From the NCBI RefSeq assembly GCF_000614185.1, contig NZ_BAKM01000027.1:1-64000 (forward strand): a stretch of 64,000 nt of DNA. Direction: 5' to 3'. The notes under the pieces were generated by a model. The model saw nothing but the letters and a program-made list of their open reading frames with translations, was not told where the DNA came from and did no database searches. Within the stretch, counting starts at the first letter, position 1. Every line of letters begins with the position of its first letter. The position numbers were made by a program, and so were the translations under genes. Positions 17,927 to 28,204 of the stretch are shown here, piece after piece. This DNA comes from Phocaeicola sartorii JCM 17136 = DSM 21941 (GTDB taxonomy: Bacteria; Bacteroidota; Bacteroidia; Bacteroidales; Bacteroidaceae).

Positions 17927-20599
17927 ATGAACAAAAAGTTTTTAAGTGCAATCCTGTTCGGAGCCTTAATGGTTTCGTCAACGGGAACATTTGTGTCTTG
18001 TAAAGACTATGACGAAGACATCGATCGTATCGACAATACGTTGAACGATTTGAAGTCTAAATTGGATGCTTTGCAAACCAAAGTAGATGCTGGTAAGTAT
18101 GTTACCAACATAACAAAAGCCGGTGATGGTATTACTATTACTTGGAATGACAATTCTACAAGTACCATTGAAACTATCAAAGGTGACAAGGGTGATAAAG
18201 GTGACGCTGTAGAAATCTCTATCGATCCTACTACTAAAAACTGGATTATCGATGGCGAAGATACCGGTATTTGCGCACAGGGCAAAGATGGTAATTCTAC
18301 TAACGGTGTCAGTGCAAAATCACCTTCTATCGATGCTACTACTGGAAACTGGGTAGTTTATGCATGGGATGCTGATAAACAAGAGTATGTAGGTACTGAT
18401 ACAGGTGTTTCAGCCAAAGGTGCAAGCGCTTATGTAGTAGATGAAGGTAACTACTATACATTGAATGTAGCCGCTGACAAGGCCGGTACTTCTTATACTA
18501 CTGTGAAATTGCCGAAATCTCCGACTGTTATCACTGAAATAGAAGTTTTGGGATATCTTTATACTCTTGACTCTTATGAAGATGGAAAGTGGGTTCCTAT
18601 GAATGTTGATGTAGTTGCGAATACAACATATAGCAATTTCATTTATAACTTTACGCTAGTGGACGATGCAATTCTTAACGCTGACGCTATGAAAGCTTGG
18701 AATAAAGAAGCAGGCGTGAAGAAAATAATTAAAGGTCAAGCATTATCTTCAGTAAATTCATGGGGGAGCAATTTGTTGGTTCGCGTTGCTCCTGCTTCAT
18801 TAGATGCAAGTCAACTGTCGTTTAAATTGATTAATTCAAAGATGACGGAAGCGCCTTTCGTTTTAGGTACTCCTGAAGCATACAATGGCTTGCTGTCTAG
18901 GGCTGCTGTTTCTGGTAATGGTCTATGGGCTATTCCTGTATCAGCTAAGGAAGGAATGACATACAAAGATGCGGATGCCTATAAAGCACAGTTTACTGTT
19001 ACGAGAAATTTTGAAGATGCTTCTTCATATGATCAAGCAATTGTTTTTGCTTTGCAAGAAAAAGATGGCTTTGCTACTAATTATAATTTAGCATTTGCTT
19101 ATAATCAAAACCTTAATTTGGATGCGAATGCCATTGGAATCAATGAAACTACCGATGGTTCGGCTCCTGTTGAATTGGGTGAGACTAATACTGTAACATT
19201 TGATAATATTGAAAATGTATATGATGCTCATTTACATTTTAATGAAGCAGATGTGATTCGTTGGGGTATAGAATATACTGATGGAATTAGCTTTAAAGTT
19301 ACAAAACTTGCTGACCAAATTACTGTTCCTTCAATCTCGGTAGATGTTCATTATGTAACATTAGAGGGTAAGGCGAAAACAACTACTTTGAGTGTTCAGC
19401 CTGCTAAAGCATACGCTGGTATTACAGAGTTGGCTTCTAATAATATTGCAATTGTGAAAGATCAAACTAAGAACAATTTTGAAGCTTCATTGGCTCCTAT
19501 GTTTACTGATCTTGGTACGAATAACACCGCATTGTGGAAGTCTGATGTTGAATCTCACAAGGTTACTGTTTACCGAGTTAAATCAGGAACAGAAACAGAA
19601 GATACAAGTATATCAGGAGTGACTGTAACATTTGATAAAAAGGAATTGAAAGACATCACTAAAGTTAAAGTTAGCATTGATGGCGCTACAGTCTTAGACC
19701 ATACAAAGAACTATTATGCTTTGATTGAATTCTATGATGAGGCCAATACAACAGGTAACAAGTTGAATACTGTAAAAGCTCCGTTCACTATTTCTATTCC
19801 TTCTTTGGCTAGCCTGTTGGTAAAAGAAGAAGCTGTATTTACCGGTACTACTCTTGCTAAGGCATATATGAACAGCGAGGATGCAGAGGCTGCAACAGAA
19901 AATGATAAGGGCATTAAAGCATCTACTTATTCATTCAAATATGCATTCAAGAACTTTGCTGATGCATTTAAGGATGGAACTACTATCACATTTGCAATTA
20001 ATGCTGATCAGAAGTTTGGTAATGATAAAGTATCAACATTGGCTAAGTTGAATAATGCTAATGCTGCTGGTGTTCAAATTGAGTTAACTAACAATGAGAA
20101 GGCATACAACAAGGCTATCAACATTGATATCACTGCTGCTTCTTATTTGGGTAAATACACTTATACTAAAGAAGAACGTGAAGCTGCTGCATTTAGCATC
20201 CAGGTTATGAGTCCGATAGAAAGAGGTACTGTTGATTCTGCAACAGGTTCTGCTATCGAAGTTGAAGCTACTGATCTTTCTAAAGCTAAGTTAGTGGAAA
20301 GTGACTTTAAAGCAACAACTTATAATACAGTTGCTTACCACATCTTCCCTGAATGGATTTCAAATGCCAGCGCATTCGCCAGTGTATATATTAAAGATGT
20401 AGCATTCAAGTCTGAAAATGAAAATGTATTCAAGGTTGGTACACGCGTTGCTGCAACAGCTAAGGCTGCAAGTTACGTTCCGGTAGAACCTATGAATATT
20501 GCACAGACTACTGTTGCCCCTGTTAAGGTTACGGTAACTGACGTATGGGGTTATGTTAAGGATGCGTCTATTGATGTTAAGGTTATTGTGAACAAATAA
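17927..20599 (+). CDS. Large S-layer-like surface lipoprotein
   Basis: An 890-residue exported lipoprotein with lipobox GTFVSC (Cys25). Next come a short coiled coil (~28-54, DIDRIDNTLNDLKSKLDALQ), a collagen-like GDKGDKGDA stretch (~86-94), and a long Thr/Ala/Lys-rich beta domain region ending in an Ig-like VTVTDVWGYVKDASIDVKVIVNK. The start MNKKFLSAILFGALMVSSTG and the coiled-coil/collagen-like lead resemble, from memory, the phase-variable S-layer proteins of B. thetaiotaomicron (BT1927 type). Codons are strongly biased, as in highly expressed genes. No TAnnTTTG promoter was seen in the 77-nt gap from the regulator, so transcription may come from upstream. The S-layer assignment is inference. 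Confidence 0.7.
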   Translation: MNKKFLSAILFGALMVSSTGTFVSCKDYDEDIDRIDNTLNDLKSKLDALQTKVDAGKYVTNITKAGDGITITWNDNSTSTIETIKGDKGDKGDAVEISIDPTTKNWIIDGEDTGICAQGKDGNSTNGVSAKSPSIDATTGNWVVYAWDADKQEYVGTDTGVSAKGASAYVVDEGNYYTLNVAADKAGTSYTTVKLPKSPTVITEIEVLGYLYTLDSYEDGKWVPMNVDVVANTTYSNFIYNFTLVDDAILNADAMKAWNKEAGVKKIIKGQALSSVNSWGSNLLVRVAPASLDASQLSFKLINSKMTEAPFVLGTPEAYNGLLSRAAVSGNGLWAIPVSAKEGMTYKDADAYKAQFTVTRNFEDASSYDQAIVFALQEKDGFATNYNLAFAYNQNLNLDANAIGINETTDGSAPVELGETNTVTFDNIENVYDAHLHFNEADVIRWGIEYTDGISFKVTKLADQITVPSISVDVHYVTLEGKAKTTTLSVQPAKAYAGITELASNNIAIVKDQTKNNFEASLAPMFTDLGTNNTALWKSDVESHKVTVYRVKSGTETEDTSISGVTVTFDKKELKDITKVKVSIDGATVLDHTKNYYALIEFYDEANTTGNKLNTVKAPFTISIPSLASLLVKEEAVFTGTTLAKAYMNSEDAEAATENDKGIKASTYSFKYAFKNFADAFKDGTTITFAINADQKFGNDKVSTLAKLNNANAAGVQIELTNNEKAYNKAINIDITAASYLGKYTYTKEEREAAAFSIQVMSPIERGTVDSATGSAIEVEATDLSKAKLVESDFKATTYNTVAYHIFPEWISNASAFASVYIKDVAFKSENENVFKVGTRVAATAKAASYVPVEPMNIAQTTVAPVKVTVTDVWGYVKDASIDVKVIVNK

Positions 20600-20641
20600 T
20601 TATAATGTCGTAGTCAAATAAAAGATATAATTAACTCTTCC

Positions 20642-20698
20642 AAGTAGGGAAAGAAAACGCATCCGGCAACGGGCGGTTCTTTCCCTGCTTTTTTCTTT
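20642..20698 (+). terminator. Terminator after the S-layer-like gene
   Basis: AAGTAGGGAAAGAA (20642-20655) pairs with TTCTTTCCCTGCTT (20677-20690, one mismatch) and is followed by TTTTCTTTTT. Confidence 0.75.
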
Positions 20699-20739
20699 TT
20701 TATCCTTCAATTAATAGCCTTATTATGGAAAATTATTTA

Positions 20740-20747
20740 TATCTTTG
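20740..20747 (+). promoter_or_regulatory. -7 promoter element of the TIR/SLOG-NTPase operon
   Basis: TATCTTTG matches TAnnTTTG. Predicted start ~20754 gives a leader of ~88 nt before ATG 20842. The -33 element is not obvious. No other promoter candidate was seen inside the operon. Confidence 0.55.
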
Positions 20748-20841
20748 TAAAAATCGTTTTTCTTAAAGTCCTGTGGATGGGTATTACGGATGGAAACGCA
20801 AAGTGGAGTATGCTAAAAACAATATAATTTTAAAATAAACG

Positions 20842-22614
20842 ATGGGCCAGATAACGAGCAGATACCAACTGATTTTATTGGGTGATTCAGATCAGCATTT
20901 AAATGATTTTAAAGGCATGTTAATTGATCGGATGAGCCGGCTGGGGCTGGAAATGGATAAACTGATAGATTATCCTACCCCTGAATGCCGAGTGCGGAAT
21001 ATGCCTGCTCTGGCTATCTATTTTAAAATAAAGGGAATTGTAGAAAATGAAGATGAGAGAGTGATAAAAAATCTTCAATCTGAGGGCGTCCCTATGGTGA
21101 CTGTGGCAAGATTTTCTGATAAAATGAAAGAGGAGCAAGCATCACCATTATTTTCTGAGGATAACTTTACGCTCGCTTCTTCTTCTTCTTCGGATAGTTA
21201 TTTAAAATTGGCTGATTATGTGTTGGATTTGTTTGGACTATTGGATAAGAAGAAGGTGTTAGTTAATTATGAGAAAGAGGCATCGGATAAAATAGTGAAA
21301 GCGCTTTCCAGGGAACTGCTCTTACGCAACTATGATGTGGCTGAAGAACCTTATCAGATCAAAGGAAATGGGAATTTTGAAGAAACTTGCACAGACCGAT
21401 TGGCCGACTCGGAAATTTTGATCTTTTTTCATACCTCCCACAGCCTGAAAGATCCTTGGGTGCAGGCACGGCTGGCTTATGCTGCCAGACTGCAAGTGGG
21501 GGTAGTGGAAGTGATGGAATGGGATAATGTGCTTCCGTATGGACTTTTGAACAAGCAGGTACGGCTGGATAAACTGGCGGTACTGAATCGCAGCCAGACT
21601 GGCATTGCTGCCAGACTGGCCGACATTGTAGAATACTTGCGGATAGACAATAGGACGGCGCAAACAAGTAACCTGACCGGAACGTTGTGCAAATATATAA
21701 CAAAACTTTCTACTGTAGACTGGAAACTACATCCGGGATATTGGGTTTCCTCTTATCAATATGACAAAACACAGTGTTATGTGCCCGCCATAGGCGCTAC
21801 GCATCCCGAATGCTTTGATGCCCTGTCGGCCCGGGCAGAAAGACTTGTTCCCAAAGGCGAGGAAAAAGAAAAGATATATCTGCTTTATGACAGTTTGTGT
21901 ACGAAGTCTTGTGACGAAACGTATAGAGAACGATTGAATGGATATTCGCCTATAGAACTGATGGATGTGCGTAAATTCTTTCCTGTTCAGCAACCTAAAA
22001 AAAAGAAAAATGTCTTCTTGTTGGTATCTATCCCTTCACCTTGGAAGGAGGAAGATCAAAGCTATTTCCAGACAATCAATTTGTTGGCGGTGCGTCATGC
22101 GATATGTACATTCTTTGCCATGCTTCCGTCTGATGTCATGGTGCATTTGGCGGTGCATCCCTCTGTCCTTTTTCTAATCGGGTCTATTTTGAAATGGAGA
22201 GGACAGCCCCCCAAAGATTGCGTTAAAATATATAAGCACGGCTATTTTATTGGAAAGCATCCTGATTATGACGGGATATTTAAAGATTGTATTGTTACTA
22301 TAAACGAGCAGAGTGAAAAGAATGATGAGGCCGGGGCTTGGAAACTTATTTATGATGAAATGTTGAAAGTGGATAGTTATGATGCAGGTGTGGTCATTGG
22401 GGGAGCAGCCGGAGATCTGGCTGTGGCGTTGCAGTTCATTGATAAGTATAAGGATGCTTTCTGTCTCCCAGTTTCCTCTACCGGTGGCGTTGCGAAGGAA
22501 CTCTATGACAAGCATATAAAGATGACCAAATGTCCGATAGCAATAAAAGAAGAATTGGAGGATGAAACCATTGAATATCAAAACTTGTTTAAAGTTTTTC
22601 TTGAGGCTCTTTAG
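20842..22614 (+). CDS. TIR-like and SLOG-like domain protein, candidate conflict-system component
   Basis: A soluble 590-residue protein with three apparent alpha/beta domains. Residues 1-130: unrecognised Rossmann-like region beginning YQLILLGDSDQHL. Residues ~137-230: TIR-like fold (KKKVLVNYEKEASDKIVKAL, ADSEILIFFHTSHSLKDPWV, then a strand VGVVEVMEW). The position after the conserved Trp where NAD-cleaving TIRs carry Glu (W-x-x-x-E) is Arg210, so enzymatic activity is doubtful. Residues ~388-565: SLOG/LSDAT-like nucleotide-binding domain with VHLAVHPSVLFLIGS (HP 439-440), VVIGGAAGDL (519-525) and LPVSSTGGVAKEL (542-554), compare the 'GSTGGAA' loop of that family. Its 3' end overlaps the NTPase gene by 53 nt. 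Domain calls rest on motif recall only; the role is inferred. Confidence 0.62.
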   Translation: MGQITSRYQLILLGDSDQHLNDFKGMLIDRMSRLGLEMDKLIDYPTPECRVRNMPALAIYFKIKGIVENEDERVIKNLQSEGVPMVTVARFSDKMKEEQASPLFSEDNFTLASSSSSDSYLKLADYVLDLFGLLDKKKVLVNYEKEASDKIVKALSRELLLRNYDVAEEPYQIKGNGNFEETCTDRLADSEILIFFHTSHSLKDPWVQARLAYAARLQVGVVEVMEWDNVLPYGLLNKQVRLDKLAVLNRSQTGIAARLADIVEYLRIDNRTAQTSNLTGTLCKYITKLSTVDWKLHPGYWVSSYQYDKTQCYVPAIGATHPECFDALSARAERLVPKGEEKEKIYLLYDSLCTKSCDETYRERLNGYSPIELMDVRKFFPVQQPKKKKNVFLLVSIPSPWKEEDQSYFQTINLLAVRHAICTFFAMLPSDVMVHLAVHPSVLFLIGSILKWRGQPPKDCVKIYKHGYFIGKHPDYDGIFKDCIVTINEQSEKNDEAGAWKLIYDEMLKVDSYDAGVVIGGAAGDLAVALQFIDKYKDAFCLPVSSTGGVAKELYDKHIKMTKCPIAIKEELEDETIEYQNLFKVFLEAL

Positions 22615-25600
22615 CAAAGAGAAAAGCCCGGAGGAGAGTGGGAATAAGAAACGGACTATTGCGGATGAGCATTCTTCGTATGTGAAACATATTCTGATTC
22701 CGCTATGTGGCTTTCATGGCTATCATCAGACGGTGTCTGAGGAAAAAGGAGACGAGAATTTTCTAGGTAGGGAGCCTGTTTTGGACAAACTGAAGCATTG
22801 GCTGGCCGATCCGCGTTCCGTAAACGGGGCTTATCTGATAACTGGTTTTCGGGGAATGGGAAAGTCCAGCTTTGTAGGCAAAGCATTGCATCAGTTGAAT
22901 GGCACGGAAGGGGATATCAGGGTGAACTGTCTTTTCATATTTTTTTATATATGCACGATAATGGTAAGCGCTTGGATTTTAACGAAAAACAGCAATCCCT
23001 ATTTTTATTGCTTATATATAGGAGGCGTAATTGCCTGGTTGACAGGCATCACATACATCATCCGGTTGATGAGGGGAAAGGGGCATAAGCCCAAAGGCAG
23101 GCAACCGTTTATCATAGTGAAGATCAATGTGGGGAATGAGATCTTGGGTAATCGTGAGATACTTCACCTTATTGTGAAGAACACCTACGATAAATTCAAT
23201 GAATATGTTTGGGACTATGGGCGCAATGAACTATATCATAATCTGTCCTTGTTGATAAAGCTAAGTGTGGCCTTTCTCCTCTTTCTTGCCTTGGACGGTA
23301 TGCCGGCACTGACACCGAGAAACGAGTATATGAGATGGGTGCTGGAGGTCTTCTCCTCCACGGCAGACAGATTGGGAGGCTTTGCCGCGCCACTGGGCTA
23401 TATCTTGGTCTTTCTTTTTATTTCGATCGTGTTTGAGCGTATTTTATGTTTGCTGGGGCTGTCAGAACTGTTCCCTTTTCAGACGGCTGCCGCCCTGTTG
23501 CACCGAATTTACCAGTTGCATGAAAGGTCTATCGCTTCTGTCAGTGATGACTTGACTTCCATTAATCAGCATATCGCTTTTAACTTGTTTCGCCGCAAGC
23601 AGTATCATGTACCTTCTGTGCATGAGATGGAACAGGAGCTGGTTTCTATTTTTGCAGCTATGGAAAGGATGCTGCTTATAAAAAATCCCCGTTTCATCAT
23701 TGTGCTGGATGAATTGGATAAAGTAGATCCGCCCGTTGCCGGAGAGGATAAAGATATCTTGCCGGAATTCAATCCGTCGGTCGGTGGCTTTGAGGGAAAG
23801 AACAGTCCGCACAGCCGTCAGAAAGAATTGCTACGTACACTGGCAAACATGAAATACTTCATGTCTACTGTACATGCCAAATTTGTCTTTATAGCCGGTA
23901 GGGACTTGTATGAAGCCTATTTGAAGGATGTGTCCGACCGGGAGTTCTCGGTGAGCAGTATATTCAATGGGGTAATAAATGTAAATAGCTTTTTAAAACC
24001 GGTAGACTCCAGAAGCGACATCACATCGCTGACGGAAGAGTTTGTGTGCCTGCATTTGCTGGCAAAGAAAGGCACGAAGGGTGGAAAAATGACGCTGAAG
24101 AAATACTTCGAAATCGAAAAGGAAAGAATAGAGAAGACGGTTGAGGAAGGACTTAAAGAAGTGCATCGGAAACGGTTGAGCAGAAATGTGGGGATGCTTT
24201 ATCAGTTTGTTATCTATCTGGTGCATGTCAGCAACGGGTCGCCGAAAAAGATTTCCATCTATTTTGAGAAATACATCCGTTCGCGGGAATACCTGGAAGA
24301 GGTGAAGCATATCTCTTTGGATGAGCCACCGGAGAAATGCGGTTGCTATCTGTCTTTCGGGGCAAAGGATGTGCAGAAGATAGGCTTTGTGCATTATGTG
24401 GTCTATCCTGTGACACAAGTCATGATCAACAAATCGAAAGTGTATGAGGACAAGTTGCTGGTATCCACCTCATTTATGATCAACCATATCTATAAGTATC
24501 ATAACACGGGCTTTTCATGGCGCAATCTGGAGCATATCCCGGAATTGCTGGAGATAAACAAGACTCCGGAACTGCGTGACTTTATCGGGACGATCGTTGC
24601 CTTTTTACGCAAGACGCATCTCACCCGCATCTTGTCCGGACTGTATCTGTTCAAGTTCCCGATGAGGATATCGGAAGAGATTTCCTTTATGTCCAAACAG
24701 TCGGAGGACTTGTCGGCCTTGTTCAATTTTTCCCAGGATGAGTCGCGCTCTATACGGAAACATTATATTAACCTGCTGGAATATTACTCCAGGAATATAA
24801 ACCGGATAGAGAACCGTGAGCTTCATGCAATGGCCAGCATCCATCATATCTTGGGAGACCTCTACCAGGAGGACGAAGACTATTCGCAAGCTATCTTTGA
24901 ATACCAGATAGGCTTGCAGCTATTATCGAGGCAGGTAAAGGATCCGGATTATGACAAGGATGCGCATTGGGTATCGTCCATGCTTTTTCTGGTGCGCAAT
25001 ATGTTGAAACTGGGGCTGACCTATGAAAAACGCAAAACGCTGGATTCCGCTTATCTGGCCTATAGCGAGCTGGTACAGCGGATGGTGGATTACCGTTTCC
25101 TGAAGGAGGAAAATTTTGGCCTTCACTATCAGATACTGGATAAGACGCGTTGGGCGGACAAGGATGCCCTGCTCTTTTTTGACGCGGAGGAGGATTCGGG
25201 ACAGGCCAAAGCGATGTTTCCCGGATTTGGGGAATCGGAACGGAAAAAAGGCTTTGCTTTTCAGTGCGACCACCTGAAGACGGAGTTTGCACGCTTGCTC
25301 ACTCCACTGAAGAATTCCGTGATAGGACGCATGACTTTTTTTGATGATATCCGTATGGCCTACCTGCCTATACTAGCCAAGTTGTCGGTGCTGGAGAAGA
25401 TGAATATGGAGGGGATCACATTTAATAATCTGGAAGTGGCGGAAGCGGAGTTCTTCTTCCTGCATCTAGCCACGGATGATTCGGAAAAGGTGATGGCTGT
25501 GGCCGATTTCTATAATAAGTTCGGGGATATTGTGTATTACAAGAACGGGCTGGCCAACACTAAAAGCGGTAATTTGTTTCAGGCACTTTACTTTTGGGAT

Positions 25601-27566
25601 ATGATTTGGGCTGGCTGAAGGATACTATCTGTAAGCCCTTTCTGGAAAGTCGGGGAGAAACTTGTGAAAAGGGGGACGCTTACCATCACTATCGGAAAAT
25701 AGTGGAAAGCTGGTTTGATGAGCCGGCAAATGAACAGCAAAAGGCGATAACCACTAAAGAAGGGCTGAGGTATTACCTGAGGCATGAAACAGAACTGCGC
25801 ATAGGCACCCGGTGTTGTGAGAAAGTGGACTGGAACGAAGTGATTGATTACTCTTTTGATGACTATATTCCACTGGAAAAGGTAAGGGAATGCGTGATAC
25901 ACCGTGAACGGTTTTTTGAAAAAGGACTGCGTACACCCTGCTATGCTTGCAAGTATTATAATCACAGCATGAACTTTGAATTGGAACGGATGATGGGCTG
26001 GAGTTGGACAGCAGACAGGAGGAAAGAGAAAAAGGCGGTCATTATAGCGGACTTGCTGCTGAATAATGAACCGCAGCTGAAAAATATGCGCGAAACCCAA
26101 CATAGTCTTATAGGTGATACACTGAAAGGACTGGGATGCGTGATGCTGAGTTGTAGCGGTGAGCATGAGCTGATAAACAGAGGGTTCTTGGAGTATTTTT
26201 TCCGTATACTTGAGATTTATTATGAGGGAAAACTGTCGTATAAAGGGACTTATGCTCCTAATAAATTGGAAAAATCGATCATGCTGTTTTGGGAAGCTTC
26301 TGTTTTTATGGCATGGCAGGTGACGGGCATACGGCGTATGCTTTGTATAAGCATCTGATAGAAATGCTGAATGCTTATTTGAAGGTTCATAGTGCGGTGC
26401 AGTATAAACAGATAGTGAAGGAATATTTGGGACGGATAAAAAAGTATATTGTGGATAGGGGGATTATGGCTTTGTATGCACATTATGATCATATAAACCT
26501 GGCCGAATCTCAGAAACTGAAATCAATGTATGGAGTGGAAGCTTATGACGATTTAGACCTGAGCACGCTCTCCGTATCACCGGATATAGAGGAATTGCTG
26601 TATGGATATTATATGTTGCAAATGGCAGTGGATGATAGCAACGCCAAGTCTCTTCGGTACCGGTTGTATGAAAGTGATCTGATGGGGCCTTATAAACATA
26701 TCTCCACTTTGACGCAGGATGTGCAGAACTTGCGGATGAAGGTGATGATGAATGAATCGGTTTTGGAGCAGCTATTAGATATGAAACTGGTGCGTTTGGA
26801 GCATGGAGGTGCCGGATACGTCAGATTTATGGAGAAAATGGAATCTCTCTTCTCAGAAGGGGAAAAGGTGAGTATAAATGGACTGTATGATGAAGAAACG
26901 GGAAAGCAGGACCGGATAGAACTGGTCAATTTCCTGATTGCTGATTCACTGTTCTGCCTGACAAAAATAATCGGGATCGTGAGTCCGCTGAGCAACACTA
27001 CGCTTTATACGAATGTATTTATGGGTGAGGTTGGTGAACATTTATGGCGGTGGACAGTCATCTTTGATTGGGTTCATTTAGGATACCGGGCCTCGGAAGG
27101 TCATGCTTATGCTGGAATCTTTCAAGTGCTGAAACGCAAATATGGGTTGGAATCCGGCAATGGCGGGTTTGTATTTAGAACGCTTGTACTCAGTCTGCGT
27201 GGAGCGATGAAAGACTGGAAACGGGAGGACGGCAAGAAGCCTTCGGAGGTGTTGGAAGACGAGGTGTTGCATTTGGTAGGTGTGGATATGTTTCATCGTC
27301 TGACACGGACAGACCAGATAGAAATGATCATACGATATTATGAAAAGGCTATAGGCATGCACTCGGAGGGGAAAACCTATAAGGAAATGATCCGCACTTT
27401 ATGTTTCTTGGATGATGATTTGAATAACGATACCTGTCAGTTGTCATTTAGCATAGAGAGGTTTCTTATCAATACAGAATGGGTGCACAGGCGCTTGGAC
27501 AAATTGAAGCGGCAAACCTTGTATGCTTCACTTTATGATTCGGATGAATATTTAAAAAATAGATAA
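22562..27566 (+). CDS. Large membrane KAP-type P-loop NTPase (two frameshifts)
   Basis: After correction, a single ~1668-residue protein. Walker A GFRGMGKS is at 95-102 and Walker B FIIVLDELDKVD at 378-389. Four membrane helices lie between them (~121-141, 147-169, 230-248, 274-293). Helices inserted within the P-loop domain are the defining feature of KAP ATPases. The long C-terminal half is helical, with a TPR-like stretch (~740-850) and a CYACKYYNH cysteine motif encoded near 25940. The frame breaks near 25597 (TTTTGGGATATG needs one G) and near 26324 (GGCAGGTGACGGG needs one G); both are G-run deletions and the corrected length is an exact multiple of three. The start is taken at ATG 22562, with GGAGG directly before it and inside the upstream gene, implying coupled translation. 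Confidence 0.68.
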
Positions 27567-27567
27567 A

Positions 27568-27948
27568 ATGATGGACAAAGAGAAAGCAGAGAAATTATTG
27601 GAGGATATCCGGAATTTGGTAAATTCCACATTGCCGGAGAATGATTCGCCTGAAGAGAGAATGGCGTTGAATGAAGCGGGTAAGAGGAAGCCGGGTATTA
27701 TAACAGAAAGTGAGTTGAATGAGATGCGTACTCTTTTACGCGCTCAAGGCATATTTATGAGTATTCAGAAGAGGGAAGTTTTGGAATATGAGCAGAAATT
27801 GCAGCGCCACATAGATAGGATGGAAAAGATTCTTGAGGCTTTTATGCTATCCGTGCGGAGAGATATGGCTCAATTTGAAAAGAGGCTGGAAGAATATGAA
27901 ATGTGCAAAGGGTGTAAATTCCATGATGCCAAAGGAGGGAATACATGA
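27568..27948 (+). CDS. Small coiled-coil protein, third gene of the NTPase operon
   Basis: A 126-residue, highly charged, probably helical protein. Residues ~65-115 have a heptad-like pattern (QKREVLEYEQKLQRHIDRME, then MAQFEKRLEEYEMC) consistent with a coiled coil, and the C-terminus has C-x-x-C (CKGC). No signal peptide or membrane segment. It starts 1 nt after the NTPase stop codon, so it is almost certainly co-translated and may be an adaptor or oligomerisation partner. I do not recognise the family. Confidence 0.65.
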   Translation: MMDKEKAEKLLEDIRNLVNSTLPENDSPEERMALNEAGKRKPGIITESELNEMRTLLRAQGIFMSIQKREVLEYEQKLQRHIDRMEKILEAFMLSVRRDMAQFEKRLEEYEMCKGCKFHDAKGGNT

Positions 27949-28204
27949 ATATAAGATGGATAAGAACGAACTGTTTCCCATGATAGTGGAGTTGTGGTAG
28001 AAGTGATTCCTATTATGGAAATGGCTTATGATTGATTAAGCGGGATGGCTTTCTTGATAAAGCTAAAGCTCCCCTAATCCTCCATTCTTTGCACAGAATT
28101 TCAAAAAATGTGCTATTCTTCATCACTTTTATGCCTTTTCGAGAACAAAGATTGGAAATAATCGTTAACTTTGTCGCCAATAACAGAAATAGAAAAGGAG
28201 ATTA
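27949..28204. other. Intergenic stretch before the zeta-type kinase, with a -7 element
   Basis: No gene recognised. TAACTTTG at 28166-28173 matches TAnnTTTG, 32 nt before the next ATG and followed by AAAAGGAG as the ribosome-binding site. The first ~80 nt (27955-28030) look like decayed coding sequence with scattered stops. Confidence 0.45.

Noticed and set aside
27949..28040. Insertion sequence remnant
   Set aside because: The sequence looks like decayed coding DNA but has no terminal inverted repeats or transposase motif.
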